Shown: positions 34,359 through 43,920, counted from the first letter of the stretch. The stretch: 64,000 nucleotides of DNA from UBA6912 sp963792895 (GCA_963792895.1 CAWBYA010000008.1:444037-508036); one strand, 5' to 3'. A program made the numbers and translations. Notes: generated from the sequence alone by a model not told the origin.

Positions 34359-35264
34359 ATGGAAGCCGTTGTCGTCGCCGATGCCCTGGGACACGCCTAT
34401 GGAGATGTCGTGGCGCTGCACCACGTATCGGTCGAGATCCCCCCTGGGCGGGTCGGGCTTGTCGGAGCCAACGGTGCAGGAAAGACGACCTTGATCAAGA
34501 TCCTGCTCGGCATACTGGACCCGACACTTGGTTCCGTCCTCGTGCTCGGTAGCAACCCTCACATCGATGCGGTTTCGGTACGCGGGCGGATTGGCTACAT
34601 GCCCGAAGGCGACTGCCTTCCCCAGTCGCAGACGGCTGCCGACTTCATGATCTATGCCGCTGAGCTCGCGGGAATTCCGAGCAAGGCCGCCCGGCAGCGG
34701 GCTTCCGACGTGCTCACCCTCGTCGGCCTCCACGAGGAGCGGTTTCGCCAGCTCGGCGAATTCTCTACGGGCATGAAGCAACGAGCCAAGCTCGCCCAGG
34801 CGATCGTCCATGATCCGGATCTGGTGCTCCTCGACGAGCCGACGGCCGGCCTCGACCCCGAAGGTCGCGACGAGATGCTCGACCTCATCGCCCGTCTCGG
34901 CGGTTTCGGCATCAACGTCATCACGTCGTCGCACGTCCTCACCGACATAGAGCGAACCTGCGATTGGGTGGTCATGCTCGATGCGGGCAGCGTGTTGCGC
35001 GAGGGACCGCTGACGACGCTGCTCGACAGCGACACGGTCGAGATCGAGATGTTCGACGATGCCACGGTCGTTGCGGAGGCTCTGACCCGGGCAGGCGCAA
35101 GCGTATCGGTCACGAACCGGACGATCGCAGTGCACGTCGACCGGGACGACGCCTACGACCTCATCAGAGACACACTCGCCGCTGCCGGCACCGGCGTGCG
35201 GAGGATGGGGACTCGCGCGCAGACGCTCGAGGACGTGTTCATCCGCTCCGAGGAGGGGCAGTGA
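34359..35264 (+). CDS. ABC transporter ATP-binding protein (first of two)
   Basis: This 301-residue ATPase has Walker A GANGAGKTT, signature FSTGMKQR, Walker B LVLLDEPTAGLDP and the switch histidine in ITSSHVL. The C-terminal about 80 residues form the extra domain typical of DrrA/CcmA-type exporters. It overlaps the following permease gene (GTGA at 35261). The operon has two ATPases and two permeases, like the paired ABC-2 export systems of actinobacteria. The substrate is unknown. Confidence 0.92.
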   Translation: MEAVVVADALGHAYGDVVALHHVSVEIPPGRVGLVGANGAGKTTLIKILLGILDPTLGSVLVLGSNPHIDAVSVRGRIGYMPEGDCLPQSQTAADFMIYAAELAGIPSKAARQRASDVLTLVGLHEERFRQLGEFSTGMKQRAKLAQAIVHDPDLVLLDEPTAGLDPEGRDEMLDLIARLGGFGINVITSSHVLTDIERTCDWVVMLDAGSVLREGPLTTLLDSDTVEIEMFDDATVVAEALTRAGASVSVTNRTIAVHVDRDDAYDLIRDTLAAAGTGVRRMGTRAQTLEDVFIRSEEGQ

Positions 35265-36145
35265 CCGACCAGGGCGTCGTCTACGACCTCGGTTACAAGC
35301 CGCACGAGGGGCCAAGGCTCGGTCGCGGCGGTGCCGTGCGCGCCACCATCAAGGATGGGCTGCGCAGGATGTTCGGCCTACGCCGCAAGGCGCGCAAGAA
35401 GGTGATGCCCTTCTTGCTGTTCGGGATCGCCCTCCTGCCGGCCATCGTGTTCGTTGGGTTCGTGTTCCTCACCAGCCAGATCGGGGTTGGCGACATCGTG
35501 GAGACACCCTTCGCAAGCCACGCCGCCTACTTCGACATCTCAGCCGCAACGGTTCTCCTGTTCTGCGCGCTCTCCGGGCCCGAGCTGCTCATCCCAGACC
35601 GGATCGACGGGGTGCTCGCCGTCTACAGCTCACGCCCCATGACCGTCTATGACTATCTGGGGTCACGCGCCGGGGCACTCGGTATCGGCGTTGGCCTCTT
35701 CATGCTCGTGCCGCAGTTGATCCTCTACCTCGGTTTCGCCGCACTCGGCCAGGGCGGGTTCCTCAGCAACCTCGTCACCAACGCCGAAGACCTCCTCCAG
35801 ATCATCCTCGCCACTTCCGTGTACCTCGTCGGCTACGGCGCACCGGCATTCCTCGTGGCCGTGTATGCGAAACGAATCGCTCCGGCGACGGGCGTGTACT
35901 TGGGTGGTTTCTTCGGCCTCCAGGCGGTGGCGGATGGGTTCACCTCTGCCGGCAACCGGTGGGCAGCCATCGCTGCCCTCTCCGATCACCCGGGAGTCGT
36001 GCGCGACTGGATCTTCGACCGGTCCTCCGCCGGCCTGGTGCCCACCCGGGCCGATCTTGCCCCTTGGGTGTCACTCGTTGTGATCATCGCAGTTGCGGCG
36101 CTCGCCTTCGCTGCCGCCGTGCGTCGATACAGGACGCTGTTGTGA
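35261..36145 (+). CDS. ABC-2 type permease (first of two)
   Basis: The 294-residue membrane protein begins with a long cytosolic N-terminus containing YDLGYKPHEGPRLGRGGAVR, then about six helices (first FLLFGIALLPAIVFVGFVFL). The motif YDLGYRPY-like opening is common in permeases paired with such ATPases. The GTG start overlaps the upstream TGA, and the stop overlaps the next GTG in the same way, so translation is coupled. Confidence 0.85.
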   Translation: MTDQGVVYDLGYKPHEGPRLGRGGAVRATIKDGLRRMFGLRRKARKKVMPFLLFGIALLPAIVFVGFVFLTSQIGVGDIVETPFASHAAYFDISAATVLLFCALSGPELLIPDRIDGVLAVYSSRPMTVYDYLGSRAGALGIGVGLFMLVPQLILYLGFAALGQGGFLSNLVTNAEDLLQIILATSVYLVGYGAPAFLVAVYAKRIAPATGVYLGGFFGLQAVADGFTSAGNRWAAIAALSDHPGVVRDWIFDRSSAGLVPTRADLAPWVSLVVIIAVAALAFAAAVRRYRTLL

Positions 36146-37102
36146 CGGCCACGGAGCACCGCCCGGCTCGACCCCGCGGATGTCGCAGACGCAACCGTCG
36201 CCGTTCTCGCGGTGTCGAAGTGGTTCGGGCAGAAGGTCGCTGTGTCGGGCGTCACATGCTCCTTCGGGCCCGGGGTGACGGGGTTGCTCGGGCCCAACGG
36301 TGCAGGCAAGACGACGCTTCTGCGCATGCTCACAGGTCTGGCCTTGCCCAGCGAGGGGCAGGTCACCGTGTTCGGGGAGCATCCACGCCGCCACCCCGAG
36401 ATCTACCGCAAGATGGCGCTGGTCCCCGAAGAGAACGCGGTCTACGCGCACCTCACCGCACGCAAACTCGTGCGGTTTGCGGCGGAGCTCTCCGGCGTCG
36501 CCGATCCTGGGGCCGCTGCGGCGCGAGCGATCACCGCCGTCGAGCTCGACGATGCAGCCGATCGTGCGGTCGGTGGCTTCAGCAAGGGCATGCGCCAGCG
36601 CGCCAAGGTCGCAGCCGCCCTCGTTACGGATCCTGAGGTGCTCGTGCTCGACGAACCCTTGAACGGAACCGACCCGATGCAGCGTCTGCGCCTCATCGCC
36701 CTCTTTCGCCGCCTCGGCGACGAGGGGCGCACCGTGATCATCTCGTCACACGTGCTCCAGGAGGTCGAGCGAATGACCGACCGCGTCATCGCGATGGTGG
36801 ACGGCAAGCTCGCGGCCGCAGGCGACATCACCGCGATCCGCAGCGCGATGGCCGACATTCCGTACCGGGTGCTCGTCGAGGCGGACGATCCGCGGCGACT
36901 GGCCGCAGCCCTCGTGACGTCTGACGCCGTGCGAGGTGTCGAGTTCGACGCACGCGGAGTGCACATCGAGACCACCGATCTCCGTGCGCTCGGCAGGCAT
37001 GTCCCTGCAGTGGCCGCCGAGCTCGGCATCCGGCTCCGGGCGTTTCGTCCGGAGGACGACTCGCTCGAGAGCGTGTTCCGCTACCTGGTGCACCGGCGAT
37101 GA
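36142..37102 (+). CDS. ABC transporter ATP-binding protein (second of two), N-terminal frameshift
   Basis: The ATPase core is intact: GPNGAGKTT, FSKGMRQRAK, LVLDEPLNGTDP and ISSHVLQEVERM, with a C-terminal accessory domain. The natural start would be the GTG at 36142 (GTGA overlap with the permease), giving MTATEHRPA, but the frame holding VADATVAVLAVSKWFG is different, so one base is gained or lost near 36,170. Without the slip, translation would have to begin at an internal GTG near 36,212. An indel error is likely. Confidence 0.87.
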
Positions 37103-37851
37103 CCGCGGTGATGCGCGTCGCGCAGATGACCGTCGGGCAGGTCCTCGGCCTGCGGCGCTTCCTCGGATTGGCCGGGCTGGCCCTGGTGCCGGGCTTCATC
37201 GTCTACCTGAGCACGGCCCGCGCCGCCAATGCGTCCCGACTCGAGACATTCGCCGGTGTCACGGTTGGGTTCTTCTTCAGCGTGGTGGTGCCGGTGGTGG
37301 CGCTCATCCTCTCGGCGTCGGCACTCGGCGACGAGCGCCGCGACCAAACGCTGTCGTTCATCGTCCTGCGGCCCCTGTCCCGGGCCTCGATCGCCGCCGC
37401 CAAGATCGCCGCCGCCATCGGGACGGCGTGTGCCATTTCCGGAATCGGTGCGATTGGGCTCGGGATTGCGATGGGCCTGCGCCACGGGGACTGGGGCTAC
37501 GTCGTGCCGCTCCTCGTGGGCTCCTGGATCGCCACGAGCGTCTACGCCTCGATCTTCGTGCCACTGGGGTATCTGACCGAACGAGCGACACTCACCGGGC
37601 TTGCCTTCGTCTTCATTTGGGAGAGCGCAGTCGCCGGTGCCATCAGCGCCCTTGCGAGCCTGTCCCCGTGGCGTATCGGCTTCAGTGCCTTCGTAGCGCT
37701 CAGCCCGAGCCAGCTACTCCCCTTCGTGCCCAGCTTTGCGCTCGGCAACGTCGTTCCGGGGACCGGTGGAGCCCTCCTCAAAGCCGCGGTCGTCTTCGTG
37801 ATCGGCACGTGGTTCACCACATGGATCCTGACGACGAGAGACCTCGTCTGA
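37099..37851 (+). CDS. ABC-2 type permease (second of two)
   Basis: The 250-residue protein has six helices, among them LGLAGLALVPGFIVYLS, GFFFSVVVPVVALILSASAL and GTACAISGIGAIGLGIAMG. The segment LGDERRDQTLSFIVLRPLSR between helices two and three is the conserved ABC-2 coupling region. Its ATG overlaps the stop of the second ATPase (ATGA). It is the last gene of the operon, followed by a small hairpin. Confidence 0.85.
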   Translation: MTAVMRVAQMTVGQVLGLRRFLGLAGLALVPGFIVYLSTARAANASRLETFAGVTVGFFFSVVVPVVALILSASALGDERRDQTLSFIVLRPLSRASIAAAKIAAAIGTACAISGIGAIGLGIAMGLRHGDWGYVVPLLVGSWIATSVYASIFVPLGYLTERATLTGLAFVFIWESAVAGAISALASLSPWRIGFSAFVALSPSQLLPFVPSFALGNVVPGTGGALLKAAVVFVIGTWFTTWILTTRDLV

Positions 37852-37853
37852 GC

Positions 37854-37871
37854 TCGCCGATGCGTCGGCGA
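37854..37871. terminator. Small hairpin between convergent genes
   Basis: TCGCCGA, loop TGCG, TCGGCGA fills the 20-bp gap between two convergent stop codons. Confidence 0.45.
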
Positions 37872-40355
37872 TCAGGACTGAGAGCTCGATTCCAGCAGTT
37901 CGGCGAGCTCGGCACGCGCTCTGTCCGTCAACGCCCGCGCCTTGAGCAGACGCCGCGTGAGGGTGGTGTGCCGAGCCTCGGCCGCATCGAGCTTCGCCTC
38001 GTCCTCTTCGGACCCGTTCCGCTCGGCTTTGACGCGTAGGTCGGCCAACTCGCCATCGATCTTTGCGAATTGCGTCTCCAGCCGCTTCAGACGGCTCTCG
38101 GCGGCTTCGACACGCTCCTCCGCATCGGGAATCTGGCTGTGCTCGCCGGATTCAGGGCCGGCGACGAGATCCACCGGCGATCCGGCCACGACCGCTGCCG
38201 CAACGGGAAGCCGATCGAACAGGGCGTACAAGTCCTCGTTCAGAGGATCGAGGATCTCGTCGCGGCGCAGCCGCGCCGGCACCATCACCAGGGTTGCATC
38301 CCCGCACGCAGCAGCCGCCGCATCCACGTTGGGGGCGATCAGATGCACGGCGGCCGGAATCCGGGCTTCGTCCAGCATCTCATTCAACTCGGCCTCGAGG
38401 CCGACCTGGTCTCCGTCAGCGCTGGCCGTCGCCAGCAAGCGGATCTTCGCCCGGCTCCATGCATCGGTTCGCGTGAACAGGTAGGCCATGAGCAACGCCA
38501 GCCGGCTGCTGTCATCGTCCTTCCACCACACGTCGATGCGGCGCTCTTTCGTCCGGGTCTCCGCCATCGCATCCCAGCGCACAGCGTCGCTCGACACCGC
38601 AACGACGTTCATACCGAGGCGCGTCACTTCGCGCAGCAGCTCGACGTAGTCGGCGCGCCGATCAGCCCCTGCCCCTTCCGGCCACCCAAACAGCACCGTG
38701 TTGGCCCGCAGCGGGCCGAGACCGTAGGCCTGCACGATGATGGGCAGGGCTTCGAGGGCATCTGGGGCGAGGACGACGAGTGAGACATCGACTCCCAAGG
38801 CCTCGGCTTCCGCCTTCAGCGCCCGTTGCTGCTCCTCACGCTCACGACGCTTCACAGCGCCGGCGCCCTGGATGATCTGTACGACGGCCGACAAGCCGCT
38901 CGCTCCTTCCATCCAGGCTGCCAGGCGCATGAGCCGCTCCCGGCGCGCAGGGTCGGCCGAGAACGCCAGGACTTGCGGGCGCCAGTTGCGGGCGCTCTCG
39001 GCCTCTCCCGCCATCAGCCTGATGCTGTCCTTCGCTCGCTTGAAGTAGTGCGAGTGGCTGGCGTCGGCCCAGCGTTCCGGCTGCGTGCGCCGCCCCAGAT
39101 AGGTGTAGATGCCGAAGAGCACGAGGAGGGCGACGACCCCGGCAACAGGGTTGATCGCGAGCATCGCGCCGAATGAGGCGATGGCACCCAACAAGCTGAG
39201 GCGTCGATGGAAGAACCGGAACCGGGGCCGGAACGAAGGGCTCGCAGCCTGCGCCTCGTAGTAGGTGGCGTAGTTGAGCAGCCCATAGGAGATGAGGAAG
39301 AACATCGAAACGACGGGGGCGACGACGTTGAGGCTGCCGAGCCCGATCGTGGCCAGGGCGATCAGCAGCGAGAACAGCACGCCACGCTGCGGGTTGTTGG
39401 CGGGGCCGTGACCCTTCGCGAAGACCGACAGGGCCGGAAAGATGCGATCGGCCGCGAGCGACTGGAGGATCCGCGGTGCGCCGAGGAATGAGGCCATCGC
39501 CGACGAGAGCGTCGCGGCTACGACCCCTGCGTCGATCAGCACGGGAACGAAGGCGACCGAACCCATCGCGGACGGGTCTTGGGCGAGGACGGCAAGCGTC
39601 GCAGTTCCGGCCAGGAGGATGGCGACCGACACGTAGACGACGGTCGACAAACCGACCGCGGCAAACGTACCGATCGGAAGGCTCTTGCCGGGGTCGCGCA
39701 AGTCGCCCGACATGCTCACGCCCTGCGTGAAGCCGGTGACTGCGGGGAAGAAGACGGCGAACACGACCCAGAAGCCGAGCGCGCCACGGGGAGCCGACCA
39801 GCTGTCCGCCAGCGTGCCGGCGTCGACGCTGCCCACCGCACCAACGTAGAAGGAGATGAGGGCGGCGATCAGGAATGCCATGACGACGAACTGGAACTTG
39901 CTCGCCGCATCGGCGCCAAGCCAGGCCAGGACGAACAGGCAGAGCACTGCTGCCGCTGCGATGTACTGGACGGACCGGCTTCCGTCCAGGTTCGCCATGG
40001 CCGCCACCGCCTCGCCGAAGCCGATCGCATAGAAGGCGATCGAGACCGACTGGGCGAGAAACAGCACGATGCCGATGGCACCGCCGAACTCGATCCCGAG
40101 CGTGCGGGAGATGAGGTAGTAGTCCCCACCGCCGCGTACCTCCATGTTCGTCGAGATGGCAGCAAGCGAGATGCTCGTGAGTGTGCTGACGGCGGTTGCG
40201 ATGAGGATGATGAGGAGGGCGTTGCGGAGTCCGGTGTTGCCGACGACGTAGCCGAGTCGCAAGAAGAGGATGATTCCGAGGATCGTGAGTATGGACGGCG
40301 TGAACACACCCACGAAAGTGCCGAGGGTGCCCCCGTTGTCGCTGCGATTCGCCAC
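37872..40355 (-). CDS. SLC12-like amino acid/polyamine/cation-chloride family permease with long C-terminal domain
   Basis: This 827-residue protein starts at GTG 40355, supported by GGGAGGG upstream. Residues about 10-430 hold 12 helices of the APC superfamily (GVFTPSILTILGIILFLRLG, GGGDYYLISRTLGIEFGGAI), closest in pattern to SLC12 cation-chloride cotransporters. About 300 cytosolic residues follow, with a fold related to the SLC12 C-terminus (VDVSLVVLAPDALEALPIIV). The end is a coiled coil (AEERVEAAESRLKRLETQFA). The transported ion is uncertain; bacterial relatives may move amino acids or K+/Cl-. Confidence 0.82.
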   Translation of the reverse strand: MANRSDNGGTLGTFVGVFTPSILTILGIILFLRLGYVVGNTGLRNALLIILIATAVSTLTSISLAAISTNMEVRGGGDYYLISRTLGIEFGGAIGIVLFLAQSVSIAFYAIGFGEAVAAMANLDGSRSVQYIAAAAVLCLFVLAWLGADAASKFQFVVMAFLIAALISFYVGAVGSVDAGTLADSWSAPRGALGFWVVFAVFFPAVTGFTQGVSMSGDLRDPGKSLPIGTFAAVGLSTVVYVSVAILLAGTATLAVLAQDPSAMGSVAFVPVLIDAGVVAATLSSAMASFLGAPRILQSLAADRIFPALSVFAKGHGPANNPQRGVLFSLLIALATIGLGSLNVVAPVVSMFFLISYGLLNYATYYEAQAASPSFRPRFRFFHRRLSLLGAIASFGAMLAINPVAGVVALLVLFGIYTYLGRRTQPERWADASHSHYFKRAKDSIRLMAGEAESARNWRPQVLAFSADPARRERLMRLAAWMEGASGLSAVVQIIQGAGAVKRREREEQQRALKAEAEALGVDVSLVVLAPDALEALPIIVQAYGLGPLRANTVLFGWPEGAGADRRADYVELLREVTRLGMNVVAVSSDAVRWDAMAETRTKERRIDVWWKDDDSSRLALLMAYLFTRTDAWSRAKIRLLATASADGDQVGLEAELNEMLDEARIPAAVHLIAPNVDAAAAACGDATLVMVPARLRRDEILDPLNEDLYALFDRLPVAAAVVAGSPVDLVAGPESGEHSQIPDAEERVEAAESRLKRLETQFAKIDGELADLRVKAERNGSEEDEAKLDAAEARHTTLTRRLLKARALTDRARAELAELLESSSQS

Positions 40356-40607
40356 CCAGCCCTCCCGCGTGTCCCCGTAAACCAACCGCCGCGCCGCTCC
40401 GTCGAGACGCCGGCAGCGACCAGCACGTTACACCCGAACCGCTTCCGCATTGCGGTGTTTCCGCGGCCGAAATCGACTCGAAAAGGCCCGCGGGGCGTGC
40501 CTCCTGGCGGCCATGCAGGGCAGCCGCCGGACCATCGGACCGCGGCGGCCATGTGTTCCGTCACCCCTGTCGGCAGCGGCTGCCATGGCTCAATGGAGAC
40601 CGCCCAC

Positions 40608-40621
40608 TACCGTCTCCCCCG
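40608..40621 (+). promoter_or_regulatory. Leaderless promoter of murJ
   Basis: TACCGT, 8 nt, then ATG at 40622. The preceding 250 bp up to 40356 show no other convincing feature. Confidence 0.4.
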
Positions 40622-42196
40622 ATGACCACCAGGACGGGTCTGATCTCGGGCCGCATGGGGAAGGCCGCGCTCGTCGTGTCGGCGGGCGTGTTGCTGTCCC
40701 GCATCCTCGGCCAGGTGAGGGAGATCATCTTCGCGGCGCTGCTGGGCGCCAGCGGCGTCACCGACCAGTACGTCGCTGCCTTCCGCATTCCGGACTTCCT
40801 CAACTACCTCCTGGCGGGGGGCTTTCTCTCGATCACGTTCATCCCGATCTTCGCCCGCTACCTCGCCGAGGACGACGAGGAGGGAGGCTGGCGGGCCCTC
40901 ACCGCGATCATCCGCCCGATTGCGCTCGGCATCTCCCTTCTTGTCCTCGCCGGCTGGTTCCTCGCCCCGGCGGCGATCAACTGGCTCTTCCCAGATTTCA
41001 CCGCCGAGCAGGCCGTCAACACCATCCGGCTGACGCGCATCGTGCTGCCTGCGCAGCTGTTCTTCGTCGTTGGGGCGCTGTTCAGCGCCGTGCAGTACGC
41101 CAAGGCCGTCTTCGTCATCCCCACCCTGGCGCCGATCGTCTACAACCTCGGGATCATCGCCGGTGGCGTTGCTGATGCCGTCGTCACGGGGACACCGGGG
41201 CCAGATGGGTTCATTTGGGGGGCCCTCGTCGGAGCGTTTGTTGGCAACTTCGGTCTGCAATGGTGGGGGGCCCGACGCGTGGGAATGCAGTGGATCGGTG
41301 GCACGGAGTGGGGCCACCCGGCATTGGCCGAGTACCTGAAGATCGCTCTGCCGCTGATGATCGGCCAATCCATCGTCGTACTCGACGAGACCTTCATGAG
41401 CATCTTCGGAAACCGAGTCGGCCAAGCGGCGCAGACCCATCTTCAGTACGCCAGGCGAACGATGCTGGTCCCAGTCGGGGCTATCGCACAAGCGGCGGGC
41501 GTAGCCGCCTACCCGTTCCTCGCCAGGCTCTTCGCCGAAGGCAACCTCAGGCAGATGGGTCGTACCGTCGACAAGGCACTGAGCTACGTCGTGGCTCTGT
41601 CAATGGCAGCGACGGCGCTGCTCGCCGCCCTCAGCCAGCCGGTCATCCAAACGCTCTTCCAGCGCAGTCAATTCACATCGGCGGACACCGCCGCCACGGC
41701 GCGAGCCCTGTTCTTCTACGCCTTCGCGGTGCCGATATGGGGGGCGCTGCAGATTCTCTCGCGGGCGTTCTATGCGACTCGCGACATGTGGACGCCCGTC
41801 ATCATCGGCACTGCAGCGACCATCGTGGCGGTGCCTCTGTTCTTTGGGCTCGAGGGCAGGTTCGGGCTCGAGGGAGTAGCCCTCGCTTCGACAGCTGCGC
41901 TCGGCGCCTACACGGCGGCCCTCGCTGCGTACTGGTATCGCAAACCGGACGTCGGTGGGAGCCTCCCCGGAGTCGTGGAGACGGCCGGCCGCGGGGTTCC
42001 CCTCGCCGTGGCCGGAGCGGTCGCGGCATTCGGGACGGCTTGGGTGCTGCGGACCACACTCGGCACCGGGTGGTGGACGGCCCTCGCTACCGTCTCGTTC
42101 GGAACGGTGGCGTTCGCCGTCACCGGCATCGCGGTGGGCGCAGTGATGTACCAGTGGTTCGGCGCACCGCCACGACCGACGTCCGATCGAAACTGA
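40622..42196 (+). CDS. murJ: Lipid II flippase MurJ
   Basis: The 524-residue MOP-superfamily protein has about 14 helices and carries lipid-linked peptidoglycan precursor across the membrane. Family features are SRILGQVREIIFAALLGASG, PDFLNYLLAGGFLSITFIP and later QYARRTMLVPVGAIAQAAGV. The mycobacterial-type C-terminal kinase-like extension is absent. The ATG at 40622 has a TACCGT element 8 nt upstream. A strong hairpin follows the stop. No other division or wall gene is adjacent. Confidence 0.93.
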   Translation: MTTRTGLISGRMGKAALVVSAGVLLSRILGQVREIIFAALLGASGVTDQYVAAFRIPDFLNYLLAGGFLSITFIPIFARYLAEDDEEGGWRALTAIIRPIALGISLLVLAGWFLAPAAINWLFPDFTAEQAVNTIRLTRIVLPAQLFFVVGALFSAVQYAKAVFVIPTLAPIVYNLGIIAGGVADAVVTGTPGPDGFIWGALVGAFVGNFGLQWWGARRVGMQWIGGTEWGHPALAEYLKIALPLMIGQSIVVLDETFMSIFGNRVGQAAQTHLQYARRTMLVPVGAIAQAAGVAAYPFLARLFAEGNLRQMGRTVDKALSYVVALSMAATALLAALSQPVIQTLFQRSQFTSADTAATARALFFYAFAVPIWGALQILSRAFYATRDMWTPVIIGTAATIVAVPLFFGLEGRFGLEGVALASTAALGAYTAALAAYWYRKPDVGGSLPGVVETAGRGVPLAVAGAVAAFGTAWVLRTTLGTGWWTALATVSFGTVAFAVTGIAVGAVMYQWFGAPPRPTSDRN

Positions 42197-42207
42197 TGGA
42201 ACATGCA

Positions 42208-42234
42208 CGAGGGCCACCGCAGAGGTGGCCCTCG
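42208..42234. terminator. Bidirectional hairpin terminator between murJ and sodN
   Basis: CGAGGGCCACC, loop GCAGA, then the exact complement: an 11-bp stem between two convergent stop codons. Confidence 0.75.
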
Positions 42235-42254
42235 TCAGGCAACGAGAATCGGCG

Positions 42255-42671
42255 TCACGCGGGCGGGTAGACCCCCATACCCTTCGCCTTGTCGGTCTGC
42301 CAGAAGATACCTGCGATCTCTTCGATGAGCTCAACCAGCTTCTGTCCATCGGCAGGGTCGACCGACTTCTTGGCTTCGCCGGCCTGATGGATCGCTCTCC
42401 AGAAGAGGTCGTCGAGGTTCGAGAACTGTGTGCGGTGATCGGCAGTGAAGAAGTCTGCCCACAACACCATGAGATGGTGCTTCACGTCCTCTGCGCGAGC
42501 TTCCTTGATGGCGATGGCACGGGCGCGGAAGACCTCATCCTCGGATGCGTGGTACTTCTCGGCGATCTTGAGCACCGACATCGCCTCGATCATCGCTTGG
42601 GCGGGGTCGTAGACGCCGCAGTACAGGTCGCAATGGGCATGGGCCACGCGGCTTGGCTTGAAAAGACCCAT
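42255..42671 (-). CDS. sodN: Nickel superoxide dismutase SodN, variant Ni-hook
   Basis: This 138-residue enzyme disproportionates superoxide with a nickel centre. The precursor has a 12-residue leader (MGLFKPSRVAHA); cleavage would expose His13, Cys14 and Cys18, the Ni ligands. The hook reads HCDLYCGVYDP; the family form is HCDLPCGVYDP, so residue 5 of the mature protein is Tyr instead of Pro. The four-helix body is normal. AGGAGGTGA lies 2 nt before the ATG. It is divergent from its maturation protease. Confidence 0.93.
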   Translation of the reverse strand: MGLFKPSRVAHAHCDLYCGVYDPAQAMIEAMSVLKIAEKYHASEDEVFRARAIAIKEARAEDVKHHLMVLWADFFTADHRTQFSNLDDLFWRAIHQAGEAKKSVDPADGQKLVELIEEIAGIFWQTDKAKGMGVYPPA

Positions 42672-42673
42672 AG

Positions 42674-42708
42674 TCACCTCCTGATTCGATGTGTGAGTCC
42701 CGACCCTA
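42674..42708 (-). promoter_or_regulatory. sodN promoter -10 and strong Shine-Dalgarno
   Basis: On the minus strand TAGGGT (ACCCTA at 42703-42708) precedes a short leader containing AGGAGGTGA (42674-42682). This is one of the few clearly leadered, SD-driven genes in the region. Confidence 0.5.
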
Positions 42709-42744
42709 CACCGAGCCGGAGCGCTGACCGACGAGCGGGGCCCG

Positions 42745-42780
42745 TACACTCTGGGAGTGTCGACCACAGATATCCGATGA
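42745..42780 (+). promoter_or_regulatory. Promoter and leaderless 7-codon upstream ORF of sodX
   Basis: TACACT (42745-42750), 6 nt, then GTG TCG ACC ACA GAT ATC CGA TGA (42757-42780). The TGA overlaps the sodX ATG (ATGA at 42777-42780). No SD precedes sodX. Confidence 0.5.
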
Positions 42781-43265
42781 GGGTGCGCCGACCCAACCTT
42801 GCCGTCATCGCGCTGGCTGCATCACTCGTCGTGGCTGCGCGGCGGATGCGGCTACGCCGCTACGAGATCGTCGAGGAGTCGATGTCGCCGGCACTCGAGC
42901 CGGGCGACTTCGTCATTGCCACGCCGGCACGCTCTGGACTCGTCAGGGGCGACGTGGTGATCTTCGCGCATCCCGATCGCCCGTCTTTCGAGCTCGTGAA
43001 ACGAGTCGTCGGAATGCCGGCCGAAGACGTCGCCGTAGCGAATGGCCAGGTGCAGATCAACGGCGCTGTGCTGCCAGAGCCCTGGGCAGTCGGCCCCACC
43101 CGACCGAACGGGTCGTGGCGGCTCGGGGCACAGGTCTTCGTGCTCGGCGATCAGCGCACCGCATCCGCGAGCGACAGTAGAGAGATCGGCCCTGTGCCGT
43201 TCGGTGCTGTCACCTGGAAGGTGGTCGCGCGGTACTGGCCGCTCGACCGCATCGGGCTCATCTGA
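42777..43265 (+). CDS. sodX: Nickel-type superoxide dismutase maturation protease SodX
   Basis: The 162-residue S26-type signal peptidase relative has one N-terminal hydrophobic segment (residues 8-21), the catalytic serine in EESMSPALEPGD (Ser35) and the lysine in FELVKRVVGMPAEDV (Lys75). A final GDQRTASASDSREIGPVP matches box E. Its position next to sodN identifies it as the protease that removes the SodN leader rather than a general signal peptidase. Its ATG overlaps a leaderless seven-codon ORF. Confidence 0.9.
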   Translation: MRVRRPNLAVIALAASLVVAARRMRLRRYEIVEESMSPALEPGDFVIATPARSGLVRGDVVIFAHPDRPSFELVKRVVGMPAEDVAVANGQVQINGAVLPEPWAVGPTRPNGSWRLGAQVFVLGDQRTASASDSREIGPVPFGAVTWKVVARYWPLDRIGLI

Positions 43266-43287
43266 TCCGACGCTCGTCGTTGCGGGG

Positions 43288-43908
43288 TCAGAGCCGGTGT
43301 GCGACCAGCAGGAGATCTATGGCATCGCCGGTTGCCCCGTCGCGATCCACCGGGCGCATCACGCGCTCCAACTGATCGACGACCAGGCCTGCGAAGTCGC
43401 TGCGAAGCTCGTCTTCCGTGAACAGGAACTCCGGCGACTGTGGGCCGCCGATGCCGTGCTCGAGGTTGTCGAGATGATGGGCGATCAGAAACACCATGCC
43501 CTCGGGAGCCAGCGCCGTCACGGCCTTCCGGTGCACGAGCGTCCGCAAGTGCGGTACGAGCTGGAGGTACGACAGCACAACGACGTCGTAGCCGCCGACC
43601 TCGGGCTCCCATGTCGAGAGATCTGCCGAAACGAACTCGGCCGTGACGCCTGCCTGCACGGCGAGCTGCTTCGCCTGTTCGGTGGCGACGGGCGACAAAT
43701 CGACGGCCGTGACGCGATGACCTTGGGCGGCGAGCCACACGGCGTTGCGGCCCTGGCCGCTGCCCAGGTCCAGCACACGCCGCGGCGAGAGCCCGCCCAA
43801 GTGCTCTTCTACGAAGCGGTTGGGCTCGACGCCGAAAACGAAGCCCTGCGTTGCGTAGCGCTCGTCCCACATGGCACGACGGTCATCGGATGCGGGGGAT
43901 GTCTTCAT
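43288..43908 (-). CDS. Class I SAM-dependent methyltransferase
   Basis: This 206-residue methyltransferase binds SAM through VLDLGSGQGRNAVWLA and VTAVDLSPVATEQAK; the acidic end of the next strand is in FVSADLSTW. The opening MWDERYATQGFVFGVEPNRFVEEH resembles thiopurine or tellurite-resistance (TehB-like) methyltransferases. The substrate is unknown. The ATG at 43908 has TACGAT 6 nt upstream. The unrelated frame open further upstream covers the neighbouring AlkD gene and is not coding. Confidence 0.85.
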   Translation of the reverse strand: MKTSPASDDRRAMWDERYATQGFVFGVEPNRFVEEHLGGLSPRRVLDLGSGQGRNAVWLAAQGHRVTAVDLSPVATEQAKQLAVQAGVTAEFVSADLSTWEPEVGGYDVVVLSYLQLVPHLRTLVHRKAVTALAPEGMVFLIAHHLDNLEHGIGGPQSPEFLFTEDELRSDFAGLVVDQLERVMRPVDRDGATGDAIDLLLVAHRL

Positions 43909-43920
43909 GCCTGCATCGTA
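43909..43920 (-). promoter_or_regulatory. Leaderless promoter of the methyltransferase gene
   Basis: On the minus strand TACGAT, 6 nt, then ATG. Confidence 0.5.

Noticed and set aside
34964..35260. N-terminal extension of the first ABC permease
   Set aside because: It lies inside the ATPase gene in another frame; the GTGA overlap gives a natural start at 35261.
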